A DNA stretch of 64,000 nt from contig CBDHHF010000014.1 in assembly GCA_965263205.1 (NCBI GenBank), forward strand, positions 434,001 through 498,000. The letters are read 5' to 3'. Positions 43,983 through 53,513 of the stretch are shown here, piece by piece. Each line of letters opens with the position of its first letter. Within the stretch, counting starts at the first letter, position 1. This stretch comes from JBCCIM01 sp965263205 (GTDB taxonomy: Bacteria > Bacteroidota > Rhodothermia > Rhodothermales > JAHQVL01). The translations under genes were made by a program, and so were the position numbers. The notes under the pieces are model-generated. The model made no database searches. It worked only from the letters and a program-made list of their open reading frames with translations, and was not told the DNA's origin.

Positions 43983-45455
43983 ATGGGATTTCGCATCTTC
44001 GTTGTCGACGACGATCGCCACTACGCCCGCATGATCAGCTACCACCTGGACAAGAATCCAGATTATACGGTAACGGTCTTTGCTGATGGCCAGGAAGTAC
44101 TGGACAAACTTGACGATCAACCACATCTTCTTGTGCTGGACATTATGATGCCCGGCATTGGTGGTATCGAAACGCTCAAGAAAATCAAAGAAAAACTGCC
44201 TGATGTACCTGTCATCATGGTATCTGCACAGGGTGTCGTCGACACCGCCGTGGAGGCCATGAAAGAGGGCGCATACGATTATATCACGAAGGGCCGCGAC
44301 GACCTGAACAAGTTGTCCATTGTCGTCAAAAACGCGCTCGAAAAGGTATCACTTGCGCAAGAACTCGAGTCATTGCGCGAAGAAGTCACCTCGCAGTATG
44401 GCATTGAAGGCATTATTGGCGAAAGCAAAGCCATGCAGTCTGCCTACCGCCTGATCCACAAAACATTGCGTGGTGACCTTACCGTGGCTATCCAGGGTGA
44501 AAGCGGCACGGGTAAAGAGCTCGTTGCACGCGCCATCCACTTCAATTCGCCTCGCAAAAACGGGACATTTGTCGTTGTAAACTGTGCGGCCATCCCCCGC
44601 GAACTCATGGAGAGTGAGTTCTTTGGCCATGAAAAAGGCTCGTTTACCGGCGCACACGCGCGTAAAATCGGTAAATTTGAGCAGGCCCATGGCGGGACCA
44701 TCTTTTTGGATGAGATTGGCGAGCTCGACCTCGATCTCCAGGCCAAACTCCTCCGTGCGCTGCAGGCTTATGAAATACAGCGTGTTGGTGGCAATGAAAC
44801 CATCAAGTTCGATGCACGGGTCATTTCGGCGACCAACCGGGATATTATCCCGATGATTCGCAAAGGCAAGTTCAGAGAAGATCTCTACTACCGCCTGTTC
44901 CAGTTCCCGATTCACCTGCCGCCACTCAGGGAGCGCGAGAAAGACCTGATTTTACTCGCCAATCACTTCCTGAAGAGCTATCTCAAGTCGCATCCGGAAT
45001 TCAAAGGCAAAACCCTTTCGTCAGAAGCACGGCGCGCCATTTTGAACTACAAGTGGCCAGGCAACGTACGCGAAATGAAGAGTGCCATTGAACGCGCCAT
45101 ATTGATTTCAGATACGAACGAAATCAGCGTAAACGACTTGATGCTCAATGCACGGACCATGATTTCGCCGTGGGAAGAGCGCTCTCAGCATACCATTCAG
45201 GAACCGAGCTACGCACCAGCAACGCAACCTCTGAATGGAGAACACGGTATAGTGGAAGAATCCGCAGATGCGATTGCAGGAATTTCGCTGGGTAGCAATG
45301 GCAACGCCATTGTCTCTCTGGAAGAAATCAAACACAAAGCTGTTGAACGCGCGTATCGGATCTGCGACGGGAATGTGGACAAGGCAGCTGTGGAACTGGG
45401 CATAGGCCGGGCTACCATGTACCGACTCCTGAAAAAGTACGAGTTGATCGGCTAA
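43983..45455 (+). CDS. Sigma-54-dependent response regulator (NtrC family)
   Basis: A 490-aa bacterial enhancer-binding protein: receiver domain (1-120, phospho-acceptor D53 in LLVLDIMMPG), AAA+ domain with Walker A GESGTGKE (172-179), the sigma-54 contact loop GSFTGA (219-224, Ser in place of the usual Ala), Walker B TIFLDEIGEL, and a C-terminal Fis-type helix-turn-helix (KAAVELGIGRATMYRLLKKY). The ATG at 43983 places the receiver at the N-terminus; a start at 43935 would add 16 residues. No sensor kinase is next to it, so it is an orphan regulator here. GSFTGA is a known natural variant. Confidence 0.93.
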   Translation: MGFRIFVVDDDRHYARMISYHLDKNPDYTVTVFADGQEVLDKLDDQPHLLVLDIMMPGIGGIETLKKIKEKLPDVPVIMVSAQGVVDTAVEAMKEGAYDYITKGRDDLNKLSIVVKNALEKVSLAQELESLREEVTSQYGIEGIIGESKAMQSAYRLIHKTLRGDLTVAIQGESGTGKELVARAIHFNSPRKNGTFVVVNCAAIPRELMESEFFGHEKGSFTGAHARKIGKFEQAHGGTIFLDEIGELDLDLQAKLLRALQAYEIQRVGGNETIKFDARVISATNRDIIPMIRKGKFREDLYYRLFQFPIHLPPLREREKDLILLANHFLKSYLKSHPEFKGKTLSSEARRAILNYKWPGNVREMKSAIERAILISDTNEISVNDLMLNARTMISPWEERSQHTIQEPSYAPATQPLNGEHGIVEESADAIAGISLGSNGNAIVSLEEIKHKAVERAYRICDGNVDKAAVELGIGRATMYRLLKKYELIG

Positions 45456-45580
45456 AATGACCTTGATCGCTGCGTAGCAATCACGATACCCTTCGTATCC
45501 ATTGTATTTACGCAGATTCGGGCTTATTCTGGCAGTATTCAGCCTCGGCATTCAGCCTTCAATACCTGGTATCGATCTGT

Positions 45581-46396
45581 ATGAGACTAAGCCCCTACGA
45601 GAAAGAAGTCCAGCGCGAAATTGAGCAGTGGCAACACGGTGAAGCTTCGCTTTTGGTAAAAGCCCTCAGTTGGGCCATGCAGCCTATGGACTGGGTGGTC
45701 AATCAGGTTGTCCCTGAAGACGTTCTCGATCAGGCCAGCAAAGCCGTTGAACAATTCCTTTCTGTGTTGAACAACGCTTCAGAATGGACGTACGACGCTG
45801 ACGACTTGCTCGATCGCGCGCGAGAACGCGGGCTCGAAGTCGAAAGCATTGCAGATTTACGTGACCAGCCACTGGAAACGCTGGACGAAATTGCCAAAAG
45901 CCTGTTTACACAAAACGCGATGCTCGCTGCCATTGAAGGCGGTGGCACAGGGCTAGGCGGGGCTGTTTTCATCGCAGCAGACATCCCCTTGCTCTTTGGT
46001 ATCAACTTCCGGCTCATCCAGCAAATTGGAGCATCCTACGGGTTTGAACTCAAAGGCCCAGATTTCCAGCCCCTCGTCTTATCAATCTTTAACGTAGCAG
46101 CATCAGGCGAAACCCGCTCCAAGAATGATGCAATCCGTGAGATCAGCGTAGCCGGCGCAGCCTTTGCCAACGACCTCGACTACAAAGGCCGGGTAACAGG
46201 CACACTGCGCGACCAAAACCGTCACCTGCCGCGCGAAATTGCGAAGAACATTGTAGGCCGCAAAATTGCCCAGGCCATCCCGATCGCCGGCGCTGCTGTA
46301 GGTGCCGGCATCAACTACTGGTTCACCACAGAAACTGCCGAAACGTCGTTTATGCTGTTCCGTGCGCTTTATCTGGAACGCAAAGAAAGAATCTAA
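45581..46396 (+). CDS. EcsC family protein
   Basis: A 271-aa protein of the EcsC family, named from the third gene of the Bacillus ecs ABC-transporter operon but of unknown biochemical role. Seen are the N-terminal YEKEVQREIEQW helix, the glycine-rich hydrophobic segment GGGTGLGGAVFIAADIPLLFG, RLIQQIGASYGFEL, and the C-terminal GRKIAQAIPIAGAAVGAGINYWFTT, possible membrane-associated helices. No ecsAB genes are near. It starts 125 bp after the sigma-54 regulator and precedes der by 109 bp. Confidence 0.88.
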   Translation: MRLSPYEKEVQREIEQWQHGEASLLVKALSWAMQPMDWVVNQVVPEDVLDQASKAVEQFLSVLNNASEWTYDADDLLDRARERGLEVESIADLRDQPLETLDEIAKSLFTQNAMLAAIEGGGTGLGGAVFIAADIPLLFGINFRLIQQIGASYGFELKGPDFQPLVLSIFNVAASGETRSKNDAIREISVAGAAFANDLDYKGRVTGTLRDQNRHLPREIAKNIVGRKIAQAIPIAGAAVGAGINYWFTTETAETSFMLFRALYLERKERI

Positions 46397-46505
46397 TCGC
46401 CCACTTGTTGGTTTCTAGTTGCGCTTTTGTCGATTTTGGCCGGCAAACATCTTGAATGCCCGGCCAATCCGATCGACGGTATCCAGTAATTAGCAACCCG
46501 AATCC

Positions 46506-47810
46506 ATGCCGCTCGTCGCCATTGTAGGCCGACCCAACGTTGGAAAGTCTACCCTATTTAACCGGCTTACAGAAGTCAAGCAGGCCATCGTACACGATGA
46601 GCCCGGCGTTACGCGCGACCGCATCTACGGCGAAGTCGAATGGAACGGTATTGTGTTCTCGCTGACCGACACAGGTGGCTACGTTTCAGACTCCTCCGAT
46701 CGTTTTGAAGCAGCGATACGCGAACAGGTCGAGTTGGCAACTGAAGAAGCAGATTTGCTCTTGATGGTTGTCGACGTAGAAACAGGTATCACGGATCTGG
46801 ATCAGTCTGTTGCCCAAATGCTTCGCAGAACCGAGAAGCCGGTTATGTTGCTGGCTAACAAAGCGGATAACCAGGAGCGACGTTGGGATGCCAATGTGTT
46901 TTACCAGTTGGGCATCGAGGAAGTTTATCCGGTGAGCTCCATCAATGGCTCAGGGACAGGAGAAGTACTGGATGCAATTGTAGAGAACTTACCCACTCCC
47001 CCACCTGAAGAGGAAGAAGATGACCGACCGCACATTGCGCTTATAGGCCGGCCAAACGTGGGCAAGTCTTCCGTGTCAAACGCCTTATTGAATCAGAACC
47101 GTTCAATTGTTACTGAAATAAGCGGCACCACGCGCGACTCGATCAACTCGGTAATGAAATACCATGGGCAAGAGATTGTGTTGGTCGATACTGCCGGCTT
47201 GCGAAAAAAAGCAAAAATCAAGGAAAACGTAGAGTTCTACGCAAACCTGCGCACTGAACGCGCAATCCAGCATTGCGACGTGGCCGTTTTACTCCTCGAC
47301 GCCACGCAAGGCCTCGAAGCCCAGGACATCCGTGTGCTCAAACAGGCAGAATCTATGTCTAAAGGACTCGTGCTGGCCATCAATAAATGGGATCTCATCG
47401 AAAAGGAGACCAACACAGAGCGCGATTACATGCGCCTGATCAAAGAACGCCTCAAAACCCTCGAGTACGTGCCGATTGTCACCATATCAGCCATTACCAA
47501 ACAGCGCCTGCACAAGCTGATCGATAAAGCATTGGCTGTTCATAAGCAGCGAGGCTACCGTGTAACAACCAGTAAATTGAATGACTTCGTACGGGAGGCC
47601 GTCGACCGGACGCCACCGCCTTATTATCGCAATCGGCCCGTAAAAATCAAGTATGCCACCCAGGTACGTGAGAATCCACCCGTTATCGCGTTTTTCTGCA
47701 ACTACCCCCAGGGTATCCGCGAACCCTATCAGCGGTATCTCGCCAACCGACTGCGTGAATCATTCGATTTTGAGGGTGTTCCATTGAAATTGACATTCAA
47801 ATCTAAGTAG
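46506..47810 (+). CDS. der: Ribosome biogenesis GTPase Der
   Basis: A 434-aa essential GTPase with two G domains in tandem, acting in 50S subunit assembly. The first domain has GRPNVGKST (8-15), DTGG and NKAD; the second has GRPNVGKSS near 180, DTAGLRKK and NKWD. The C-terminal KH-like domain (residues 350-434) carries the typical TSKLNDFVREAV and PPVIAFFCNYP. Full length and no anomalies. The ATG at 46506 begins directly with the first G-domain strand. The downstream 295-bp spacer separates it from holA. Confidence 0.96.
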   Translation: MPLVAIVGRPNVGKSTLFNRLTEVKQAIVHDEPGVTRDRIYGEVEWNGIVFSLTDTGGYVSDSSDRFEAAIREQVELATEEADLLLMVVDVETGITDLDQSVAQMLRRTEKPVMLLANKADNQERRWDANVFYQLGIEEVYPVSSINGSGTGEVLDAIVENLPTPPPEEEEDDRPHIALIGRPNVGKSSVSNALLNQNRSIVTEISGTTRDSINSVMKYHGQEIVLVDTAGLRKKAKIKENVEFYANLRTERAIQHCDVAVLLLDATQGLEAQDIRVLKQAESMSKGLVLAINKWDLIEKETNTERDYMRLIKERLKTLEYVPIVTISAITKQRLHKLIDKALAVHKQRGYRVTTSKLNDFVREAVDRTPPPYYRNRPVKIKYATQVRENPPVIAFFCNYPQGIREPYQRYLANRLRESFDFEGVPLKLTFKSK

Positions 47811-48106
47811 TCAAATCGATCGTGGTAGCCGTTATCATTCTGTAACGCCTCCTGATTTTCAGAAGTGACATCACCCTGTCACTTAAAAAAACCAAAACAG
47901 GAAGCCGCAATCAAAAAAATAAATTCAACTGGAAGCGCTATTTGACTAATTTAGCAGGACCAGATGAGTTGTTATTTAGCGGTTTCTGGCTTATATAATA
48001 AATCAGATACCTCAATCGTTACACACAAGACGACCATCTCTTAGTTGTCGTGCCTTCTTGAAGTGTATACAAAATAGAGGCTTCACTTTAGACCCTGGAA
48101 TAAAGC
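47811..48106. other. Spacer between der and holA
   Basis: About 295 bp, A/T-rich, without a gene. A hairpin AAGTGACA...TGTCACTT lies at 47863-47884 (8-bp perfect stem, 6-nt loop), followed on the plus strand by AAAAAAA rather than T, so its role as a terminator of der is doubtful. The holA promoter is expected in the last 100 bp. Confidence 0.45.
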
Positions 48107-49165
48107 ATGTCGGCTAAAGGTCTAACATACGAGCAGTTGGAAACGGCGTTTAAGCACGGCAATTTCAAGCCTGTGTACTTTTTGTACGGCGCTGAACGCT
48201 TCTTAATGAACCAGCTTCAGGCCCTGCTAATCGACAAAGCCCTTGCCCCCCACGAAAGAGATTTCAATTTAGACCTGATTTACGGTGCAGAAGCGGATGC
48301 AAACCAGGTGATTGGCTTGTGTGCTAGCTTCCCAGCCATGGCACAGCGTCGCGTTGTAATAGTCAGGGACTTTGAGCAACTGAAGGACAACAAGCGATTT
48401 TCGCATTACGCCAAGCAACCCAACCCTTCGACTGTTGTCTTGTTACTGTGTGGCAAGAAACCAAACCTCTCCACGCAACCGTATCGCGACTTGAAAGCGA
48501 ACGCTGCCTGGGGCGAATTCAAACCACTGTATGACAATCAGATACCTGGCTGGATTAGCAAGCGCCTGAAAACTCGTCAGGTACAGGCTGACGCAATGGC
48601 AATACAGCGACTGTCCGATTATTTGGGCACTGACCTGCAGGCCATAGAGTCTGAAATAGACAAGCTTGTCACATATTGTGGCGAAAAAACGCAAATAACG
48701 GGGGATGACATTGTTCGGGCCAGCGGCCAAACGCGTGAATTCAACGTATTTGAGTTGCAAAAAGCGATTGGCGAGGCACGACATATTGACGCACAAAATA
48801 TCACGGAACAGTTGTTGCGCCAAGCATCAAATAAGCGCAGTGAAGCCCTGATGATCGTTTCAGTACTGACATCGTACTTCACCAAGCTTTGGAAGCTGAC
48901 GTATTTTCAGCACAAAAAAGTGCCGGAAAAGTCGCTCTCATCGCGGGTTGGCGTTTCACCGTATTTCATCAAAGAGTACGTGAAAAGCCTGCGTTATTAC
49001 AACAGAAGCGCGATTGCCAGCGCTTTCACAACCTTATTAGCAGCAGATTACGAACTAAAAGGAGGAGCGAACAGAGATACGCAACTGATACTAACTTTAC
49101 TCCTGAGGCGGTTGGCACCAAACGCCTTATCTAACAATCCGCGAAATACCGTCGTGCGTCGATGA
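48107..49165 (+). CDS. holA: DNA polymerase III subunit delta
   Basis: The delta subunit of the clamp loader, which opens the beta clamp. 352 aa with the family N-terminus GNFKPVYFLYGAERFLMNQL, a diverged AAA+ fold without Walker motifs, ELQKAIGEARHIDAQNITEQ in the collar-linker region, and a C-terminal helical collar (SSRVGVSPYFIKEYVKSL). Normal length for HolA. It is followed by an ECF sigma factor on the same strand about 80 bp away. Confidence 0.92.
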   Translation: MSAKGLTYEQLETAFKHGNFKPVYFLYGAERFLMNQLQALLIDKALAPHERDFNLDLIYGAEADANQVIGLCASFPAMAQRRVVIVRDFEQLKDNKRFSHYAKQPNPSTVVLLLCGKKPNLSTQPYRDLKANAAWGEFKPLYDNQIPGWISKRLKTRQVQADAMAIQRLSDYLGTDLQAIESEIDKLVTYCGEKTQITGDDIVRASGQTREFNVFELQKAIGEARHIDAQNITEQLLRQASNKRSEALMIVSVLTSYFTKLWKLTYFQHKKVPEKSLSSRVGVSPYFIKEYVKSLRYYNRSAIASAFTTLLAADYELKGGANRDTQLILTLLLRRLAPNALSNNPRNTVVRR

Positions 49166-49244
49166 TGTAACGATAGTATGTTCAGATTGTACACATATTC
49201 GTAACAAGTTGTGTACGACCCGCACAGATTCAAGCAAGCCTGAT

Positions 49245-49910
49245 ATGCCAAAATCATTAGCAAAGAAAAATCGCAAGCGTAGCCCTCGCAAATCGGTTCC
49301 TCACAGCCATTTCGAGATGCTCGTTGACATGAGCGATGAGGACTTGATGTCCTTTTTCCAGGCAGGAACCGTAGAGGCTTTTGACCTGCTCGTGAGCAGA
49401 TATAAAGATCCGCTTACGAACTATATTTACCGCTTTCTGGGGGACATGAAGGAGTGCGAAGATCTGTTGCAGGAAACGTTTCTCCGTGTCTATAGAAATC
49501 GCCACTCGTATCGGCGAATTGCCAAGTTTTCTACCTGGTTGTATACCATTGCCGGCAACCTTGCCCGCTCGGAATACCGGAAGCGGAAGCGCCGCCGGCT
49601 CTACTCACTGCAGTCTGTAAACCGCGATGAGGAAGAGTTCGAGGTAGAAATTCCAGATGAAACATTCTCTCCGGACAGGCATACCGAGAGTACCATCCAA
49701 GATTATTACATTCAGGAAGCGCTCAAACAGATACCTGAAGAATTCCGAGAAGTAGTTGTCCTGCGAGATGTGCAGCAACTTGCTTACGAAGAAATCGCCG
49801 AAATCACCGGGTTGCCGATGGGCACGGTCAAAAGCCGAATCAATCGTGGTCGAACCAAACTACAGGCGCTGCTGAAGGATGTGTACTCACCCCATCCCAT
49901 GGGGAATTGA
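49245..49910 (+). CDS. RNA polymerase ECF-type sigma factor
   Basis: A 221-aa sigma-70 family factor of the extracytoplasmic function group. Region 2 is seen in FDLLVSRYKDPLTNYIYRFL and DLLQETFLRVYRN, with FSTWLYTIAGNLARSEYRKR; region 4 in REVVVLRDVQQLAYEEIAEI and GLPMGTVKSRINRGRTKLQ. The basic N-terminus (residues 1-18) is unusual. I start at the ATG at 49245; TTG at 49209 is the other option. A single-pass membrane protein with an anti-sigma-like N-terminus follows at 50042 and is the likely partner. Confidence 0.93.
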   Translation: MPKSLAKKNRKRSPRKSVPHSHFEMLVDMSDEDLMSFFQAGTVEAFDLLVSRYKDPLTNYIYRFLGDMKECEDLLQETFLRVYRNRHSYRRIAKFSTWLYTIAGNLARSEYRKRKRRRLYSLQSVNRDEEEFEVEIPDETFSPDRHTESTIQDYYIQEALKQIPEEFREVVVLRDVQQLAYEEIAEITGLPMGTVKSRINRGRTKLQALLKDVYSPHPMGN

Positions 49911-50041
49911 TCGACCAGTATTTGACCAACCGGGATTTATGATACCCTGAGGAAACGCCGGAGGCGCTCACTGCCTTAATGTGTTATCCTGTGCGATTTC
50001 TTGGAATTGATTCTTGATCCTGGAATCAGCTTCATTTACAT

Positions 50042-50677
50042 ATGGCCGACGGATACAAACATCCTGGGGAAAACGATTTCACCGACCTTGACGAATGGTT
50101 GTGTGAATATGTCGACGGTACAATCGATCCCGTCGTCTGCGAAGCCCTGGAAGAATACATGCAACACAATGAAGCGCTCGCATCACATGTCGAGCGCCTG
50201 CGCGAAGCACGCCACCTGCTTTGCCAGTACGGTTGCAGCTATCAAGCCCCCAGCGGATTACAACCCCGCCTGCGCCGCCGGCTAGCCACAGAGATTGTTC
50301 ACGAATCGCAACCGTTCAAAGGGATTTCCAGCACACACCTCATGACGCTTGCAACAATCACCTCAGTTGTTGCCATAATTCTCATCTTTGGTTCTTCTCG
50401 CAACACAGGTGATGCCACCCTGACCGGAACAGCAGCTCCAGCAATGGCCGTCCAGGAAACGCCGCGACACCATCGCAACACCGCAGCCCCGATCTTACCG
50501 CATCACCGTGTTACCCCCGTCAGAACCCTGTCGACAAACAAGTACTACTCACGGTTCACGCGAAAACCTGCTTACAGTTACGCACACGCAACGGCCTCGT
50601 ATGCCATTCAAGCGTATAATCGACCCCACACCATACAAGTAGGCCCGTTCGTAGTACACAACAGAGCCAACCCCTAA
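50042..50677 (+). CDS. Putative anti-sigma factor, single-pass membrane protein
   Basis: A 211-aa protein whose cytoplasmic N-terminus (LDEWLCEYVDGTIDPVVCEA, then EYMQHNEALASHVERLREAR) resembles anti-sigma domains of the zinc-finger type, although the Cys/His pattern is incomplete. A membrane helix (about 100-118) precedes a Pro/His/Tyr-rich extracytoplasmic tail. Its position 130 bp behind the ECF sigma gene supports the role. The target and signal are unknown. A strong intrinsic terminator follows. Confidence 0.75.
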   Translation: MADGYKHPGENDFTDLDEWLCEYVDGTIDPVVCEALEEYMQHNEALASHVERLREARHLLCQYGCSYQAPSGLQPRLRRRLATEIVHESQPFKGISSTHLMTLATITSVVAIILIFGSSRNTGDATLTGTAAPAMAVQETPRHHRNTAAPILPHHRVTPVRTLSTNKYYSRFTRKPAYSYAHATASYAIQAYNRPHTIQVGPFVVHNRANP

Positions 50678-50687
50678 CTCGATATTT

Positions 50688-50719
50688 ACAGGCAAATACA
50701 AAGCGTTGCCTGTTTTTTT
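50688..50719 (+). terminator. Intrinsic terminator after the anti-sigma gene
   Basis: ACAGGCAA and TTGCCTGT form a perfect 8-bp stem around a 10-nt loop, followed by a run of seven T. It ends the sigma/anti-sigma transcript. Confidence 0.85.
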
Positions 50720-50818
50720 ATGCCCTTACGGTACTCTGCATTAACGCCCTATCTTTTAGCTTCCGGTACATCGCCGCCCCCCCAACAGCCCTTTCCCTGA
50801 GTCTCTATCCTTTATTTC

Positions 50819-50845
50819 AGCCCGCGCTGCAACGTGGGCTTTTTA
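50819..50845 (+). terminator. Second terminator-like hairpin
   Basis: AGCCCGCG and CGTGGGCT pair with one mismatch around CTGCAA, followed by TTTTT. It lies 100 bp beyond the first terminator with no gene between. Confidence 0.65.
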
Positions 50846-50937
50846 GATTTTTCATTTAGGCTTCAGGATTTGAAGCAGGATTTGCACTTCTTTTTTACTT
50901 ACCATCAATATTCAGTGATCATCAGGCAGCGTATACC

Positions 50938-51648
50938 ATGGCAGATGGACTCTTCATTGTAGGCACAGACCGAGACGTAGGTAAAACCTTCGTTGGTGTA
51001 GGTATTGTGGGTTTACTGCGGGAGATGGGCGTTGACGCCACCCTCATGACGCCTATTTCTACCGGCGGATCGGTAGATAGTGCTACAGAGCTCCTAAAAA
51101 ACATTGGCGTCGAGGAGCCTAAACGCCTGATCAGTCCCATCTCTTTTGAAACCCTGGCCTCTCCCTATGCGGCAAGTCAGGTGGAACGAAAAGAGATCAA
51201 ACTCGACAAAGTTTGGGACGCATATCAAGAATTAAAAGCCAAAGGGAAGTTCATTGTAGTTGAAGGCGGGGGCCTTATGGTGCCTATTACGCGCAATTAT
51301 GCGACTGCAGACTTGCTAAAGGACTTTGACTTGCCATCGGTGATTCTCGGCAAAACTGCCCGCGGTACGCTCAACCATTGTATCCTTACACTGCGCATGA
51401 TGCTCGTCATGGGGCTCCACCCGAGCGGCTTTATCCTCAACGGTTTTGGGCAGTATGGCGAAGGATTTGCTGAAGCTCTCAACACCGATGTTTTAGAGGA
51501 ACTGGAAGCCCCCCTGAAGGTACTGGCTACTATCGAGTGGCGACCTGAGTATCCCGGAAATATACAAGCTTTTATACGTGCCCTCCGCCAGCACGATGGC
51601 TTGATATCGTTACTTAAAGATTTAACCGATACTGATATGAATTTATAG
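50938..51648 (+). CDS. bioD: Dethiobiotin synthetase-like ATPase (BioD family)
   Basis: A 236-aa P-loop protein of the BioD/AAA_26 family. The ATP site is FIVGTDRDVGKTFVGVG (usual GTDTxVGKT, here Arg), with FETLASPYAAS for the diaminopelargonate site and VEGGGLMVPI downstream. BioD makes dethiobiotin from diaminopelargonate, CO2 and ATP. No other bio genes are in the window, so either the pathway is scattered or this is a paralogue with another substrate. The neighbours are a MEMO-family gene 50 bp downstream and terminators upstream. Confidence 0.8.
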   Translation: MADGLFIVGTDRDVGKTFVGVGIVGLLREMGVDATLMTPISTGGSVDSATELLKNIGVEEPKRLISPISFETLASPYAASQVERKEIKLDKVWDAYQELKAKGKFIVVEGGGLMVPITRNYATADLLKDFDLPSVILGKTARGTLNHCILTLRMMLVMGLHPSGFILNGFGQYGEGFAEALNTDVLEELEAPLKVLATIEWRPEYPGNIQAFIRALRQHDGLISLLKDLTDTDMNL

Positions 51649-51698
51649 CGTGGGATTTGCACCACGCATTTATCTGTCACATATAAGGAAGGTAGGGT

Positions 51699-52472
51699 AT
51701 GGAAATACTGGATTCTTCGATCTACGCAACGCAACCGCTCCCCCTGCAAAAACAGCTTAAGACACTGTTGAGCGAATCCACACAGTATCCCGTAGAAGAT
51801 GACATTCTCGGGATCATAGTACCGGACAGCAACCTGCTTTGCGGAGGCCCCGTTGCCGCGAATGTGTTCAAAACACTTGCCGGCAAATCATACGATACAG
51901 TCATTATCGTTGGCTCAAGCCATGTTGGACCGTTCAAACGCATGACCATTTGTAACCTCAACGCGTATCGCACCCCCCTTGGCGATGTGCCCATCAATGA
52001 AAAGGTCTGCCACGAACTTTGTGATGAGGACGATGACATTTACCTGGACGACAGGGGACACTATCACAACAAAGGCATCGATGTGCAACTGCCCTTTTTG
52101 CAGGAAACACTTGGCGATTTTGATGTGGTCCCCATTGTGATGGGTGAGGAAACACCTGAGTTCTGTAGAGAATTGGGGGCAGCGATCGGCGAAATTATGT
52201 TTAATCGTAAAACGCTGGTTGTGGCCTCGGTAGATATTCTTGCGTCAGCACAGAAAGATCTCGAGCAATTTAAGGCGCTTTTTGAGGCCAATGATACCCA
52301 GAAGCTTATTCCCATGCTGAATCGGCAGGAGATTTCGCTTCAAGGACGTGGCCCATTGCTCGTAGCCATGTTGGCCGCGCAACGTAGACGGGCAAGACGG
52401 TTTAAAGTCATCGATTTGCAAAGCCCCAACAATGCTAATCCAGGCTTTATTGGTGCATATATCAGTAAATAA
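51699..52472 (+). CDS. amrB: MEMO1-family protein (AmmeMemoRadiSam system protein B)
   Basis: A 257-aa protein of the MEMO1 family, related to extradiol dioxygenases. Seen are VPDSNLLCGGPVAANVF, VIIVGSSHVGPF with a conserved metal-type His, HYHNKGIDVQLPFLQ (the usual EHS-type triad is varied here) and VPIVMGEE. In the AmmeMemoRadiSam set it accompanies an AMMECR1 protein and a radical SAM enzyme, neither of which is nearby. It follows the bioD-like gene by 50 bp and is probably in one transcript with it. The role in bacteria is not settled. Confidence 0.82.
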   Translation: MEILDSSIYATQPLPLQKQLKTLLSESTQYPVEDDILGIIVPDSNLLCGGPVAANVFKTLAGKSYDTVIIVGSSHVGPFKRMTICNLNAYRTPLGDVPINEKVCHELCDEDDDIYLDDRGHYHNKGIDVQLPFLQETLGDFDVVPIVMGEETPEFCRELGAAIGEIMFNRKTLVVASVDILASAQKDLEQFKALFEANDTQKLIPMLNRQEISLQGRGPLLVAMLAAQRRRARRFKVIDLQSPNNANPGFIGAYISK

Positions 52473-52579
52473 CGTAGTTTCCTGTTATCTGACAAATCGC
52501 CTTTTAGCATCAATCCCCCTTCCCCTTGCACAAGCAGCACAAACGTCTCTCCCACGATCGTGAACTTAAAAACCAGGTC

Positions 52580-53437
52580 ATGATCGTGGGCACTGGTGCT
52601 GTAGGTACGTCTTTAGCCCTGGCGCTCCAGAAACACAACTACGTTGTTTCAGCAATTGCAAGTCGCTCCAAAGCGCGTGCAGCACACCTTGCTGCACAGC
52701 TCGATGTAGCCAAACCGTTTGCCCTTCCCGAACTCGACCCAGCGATTGCTGACCTAATTTTCCTTTGTGTTCCTGACGACGTGTTACCCGTTCTAGCAGC
52801 AAAACTGGCAAATCATACCCGGTGGATGGGTAGAATTGTGGCACATACCTCGGGGGCGCTAACGGCTTCAACCCTGTCACCATTGCAAGAAGCCGGCGCC
52901 CATGCCATGAGCTTTCACCCGGTCCAAACCTTCGCAAACGCTACTGAAAACGCGTTTTCGGGCATATATGTAGGAATAGAAGGTGATGCAGAGGCAGTCG
53001 CTGCCGGCAAAGTATTGGCACAGGCTTTGGAAGCAACCCCGCTTGTGTTACAATCTGCCGATAAAGCACGGTACCACCTTGCGGCCTCAATGGCCTCAAA
53101 CTTCACCGTAACGCTCATTTCGGCAGCATGTGACGTACTCGCTTCGCTTGGCATGCAACGGCATGAAGCTGTTGCCCTGTTAAGACCTCTTGTAACGCAG
53201 ACGTGTACAAATGTAACCACGCACCTGCCAGAGGAAGTTCTTACGGGTCCTGCCGCACGAGGCGATGAACATACCCTCCAGCAACACCTGGATGCCCTAA
53301 CTCACCACCATCCTCACCTGTTGCCCCTGTACCAAACCTTGCTTACACACACCATAGATGTAGCAAAACAGGGCATGGAAGACCAGGCTGCCCAGAAGCA
53401 CCTGGATGCCATGCGCGACCGTTTGCTCGATACATAG
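52580..53437 (+). CDS. DUF2520 / Rossmann-like NAD(P)-binding protein
   Basis: A 285-aa protein with an N-terminal Rossmann fold (MIVGTGAVGTSLALALQ), the LIFLCVPDDVLPVLA strand, HTSGAL, SFHPVQTFA, and a C-terminal DUF2520 helical domain (KARYHLAASMASNFTVTLIS, LTGPAARGDEHTLQQHL). It resembles ProC- and 6-phosphogluconate-type dehydrogenases in fold; the reaction is unknown. I place the start at the ATG at 52580, directly before the first beta strand; a TTG at 52526 is possible. The upstream neighbour is the MEMO gene. Confidence 0.83.
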   Translation: MIVGTGAVGTSLALALQKHNYVVSAIASRSKARAAHLAAQLDVAKPFALPELDPAIADLIFLCVPDDVLPVLAAKLANHTRWMGRIVAHTSGALTASTLSPLQEAGAHAMSFHPVQTFANATENAFSGIYVGIEGDAEAVAAGKVLAQALEATPLVLQSADKARYHLAASMASNFTVTLISAACDVLASLGMQRHEAVALLRPLVTQTCTNVTTHLPEEVLTGPAARGDEHTLQQHLDALTHHHPHLLPLYQTLLTHTIDVAKQGMEDQAAQKHLDAMRDRLLDT

Positions 53438-53513
53438 CCCACCACCCATAAGTACCCACACAGCGCTCCGTCGCACCACCACAGACCGCGATACTCGAAC
53501 GATACACCAGGTA

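Noticed and set aside
47863..47884. Hairpin after der as an intrinsic terminator
   Set aside because: The stem is perfect but followed by A-run on the plus strand, and no convergent gene uses it.
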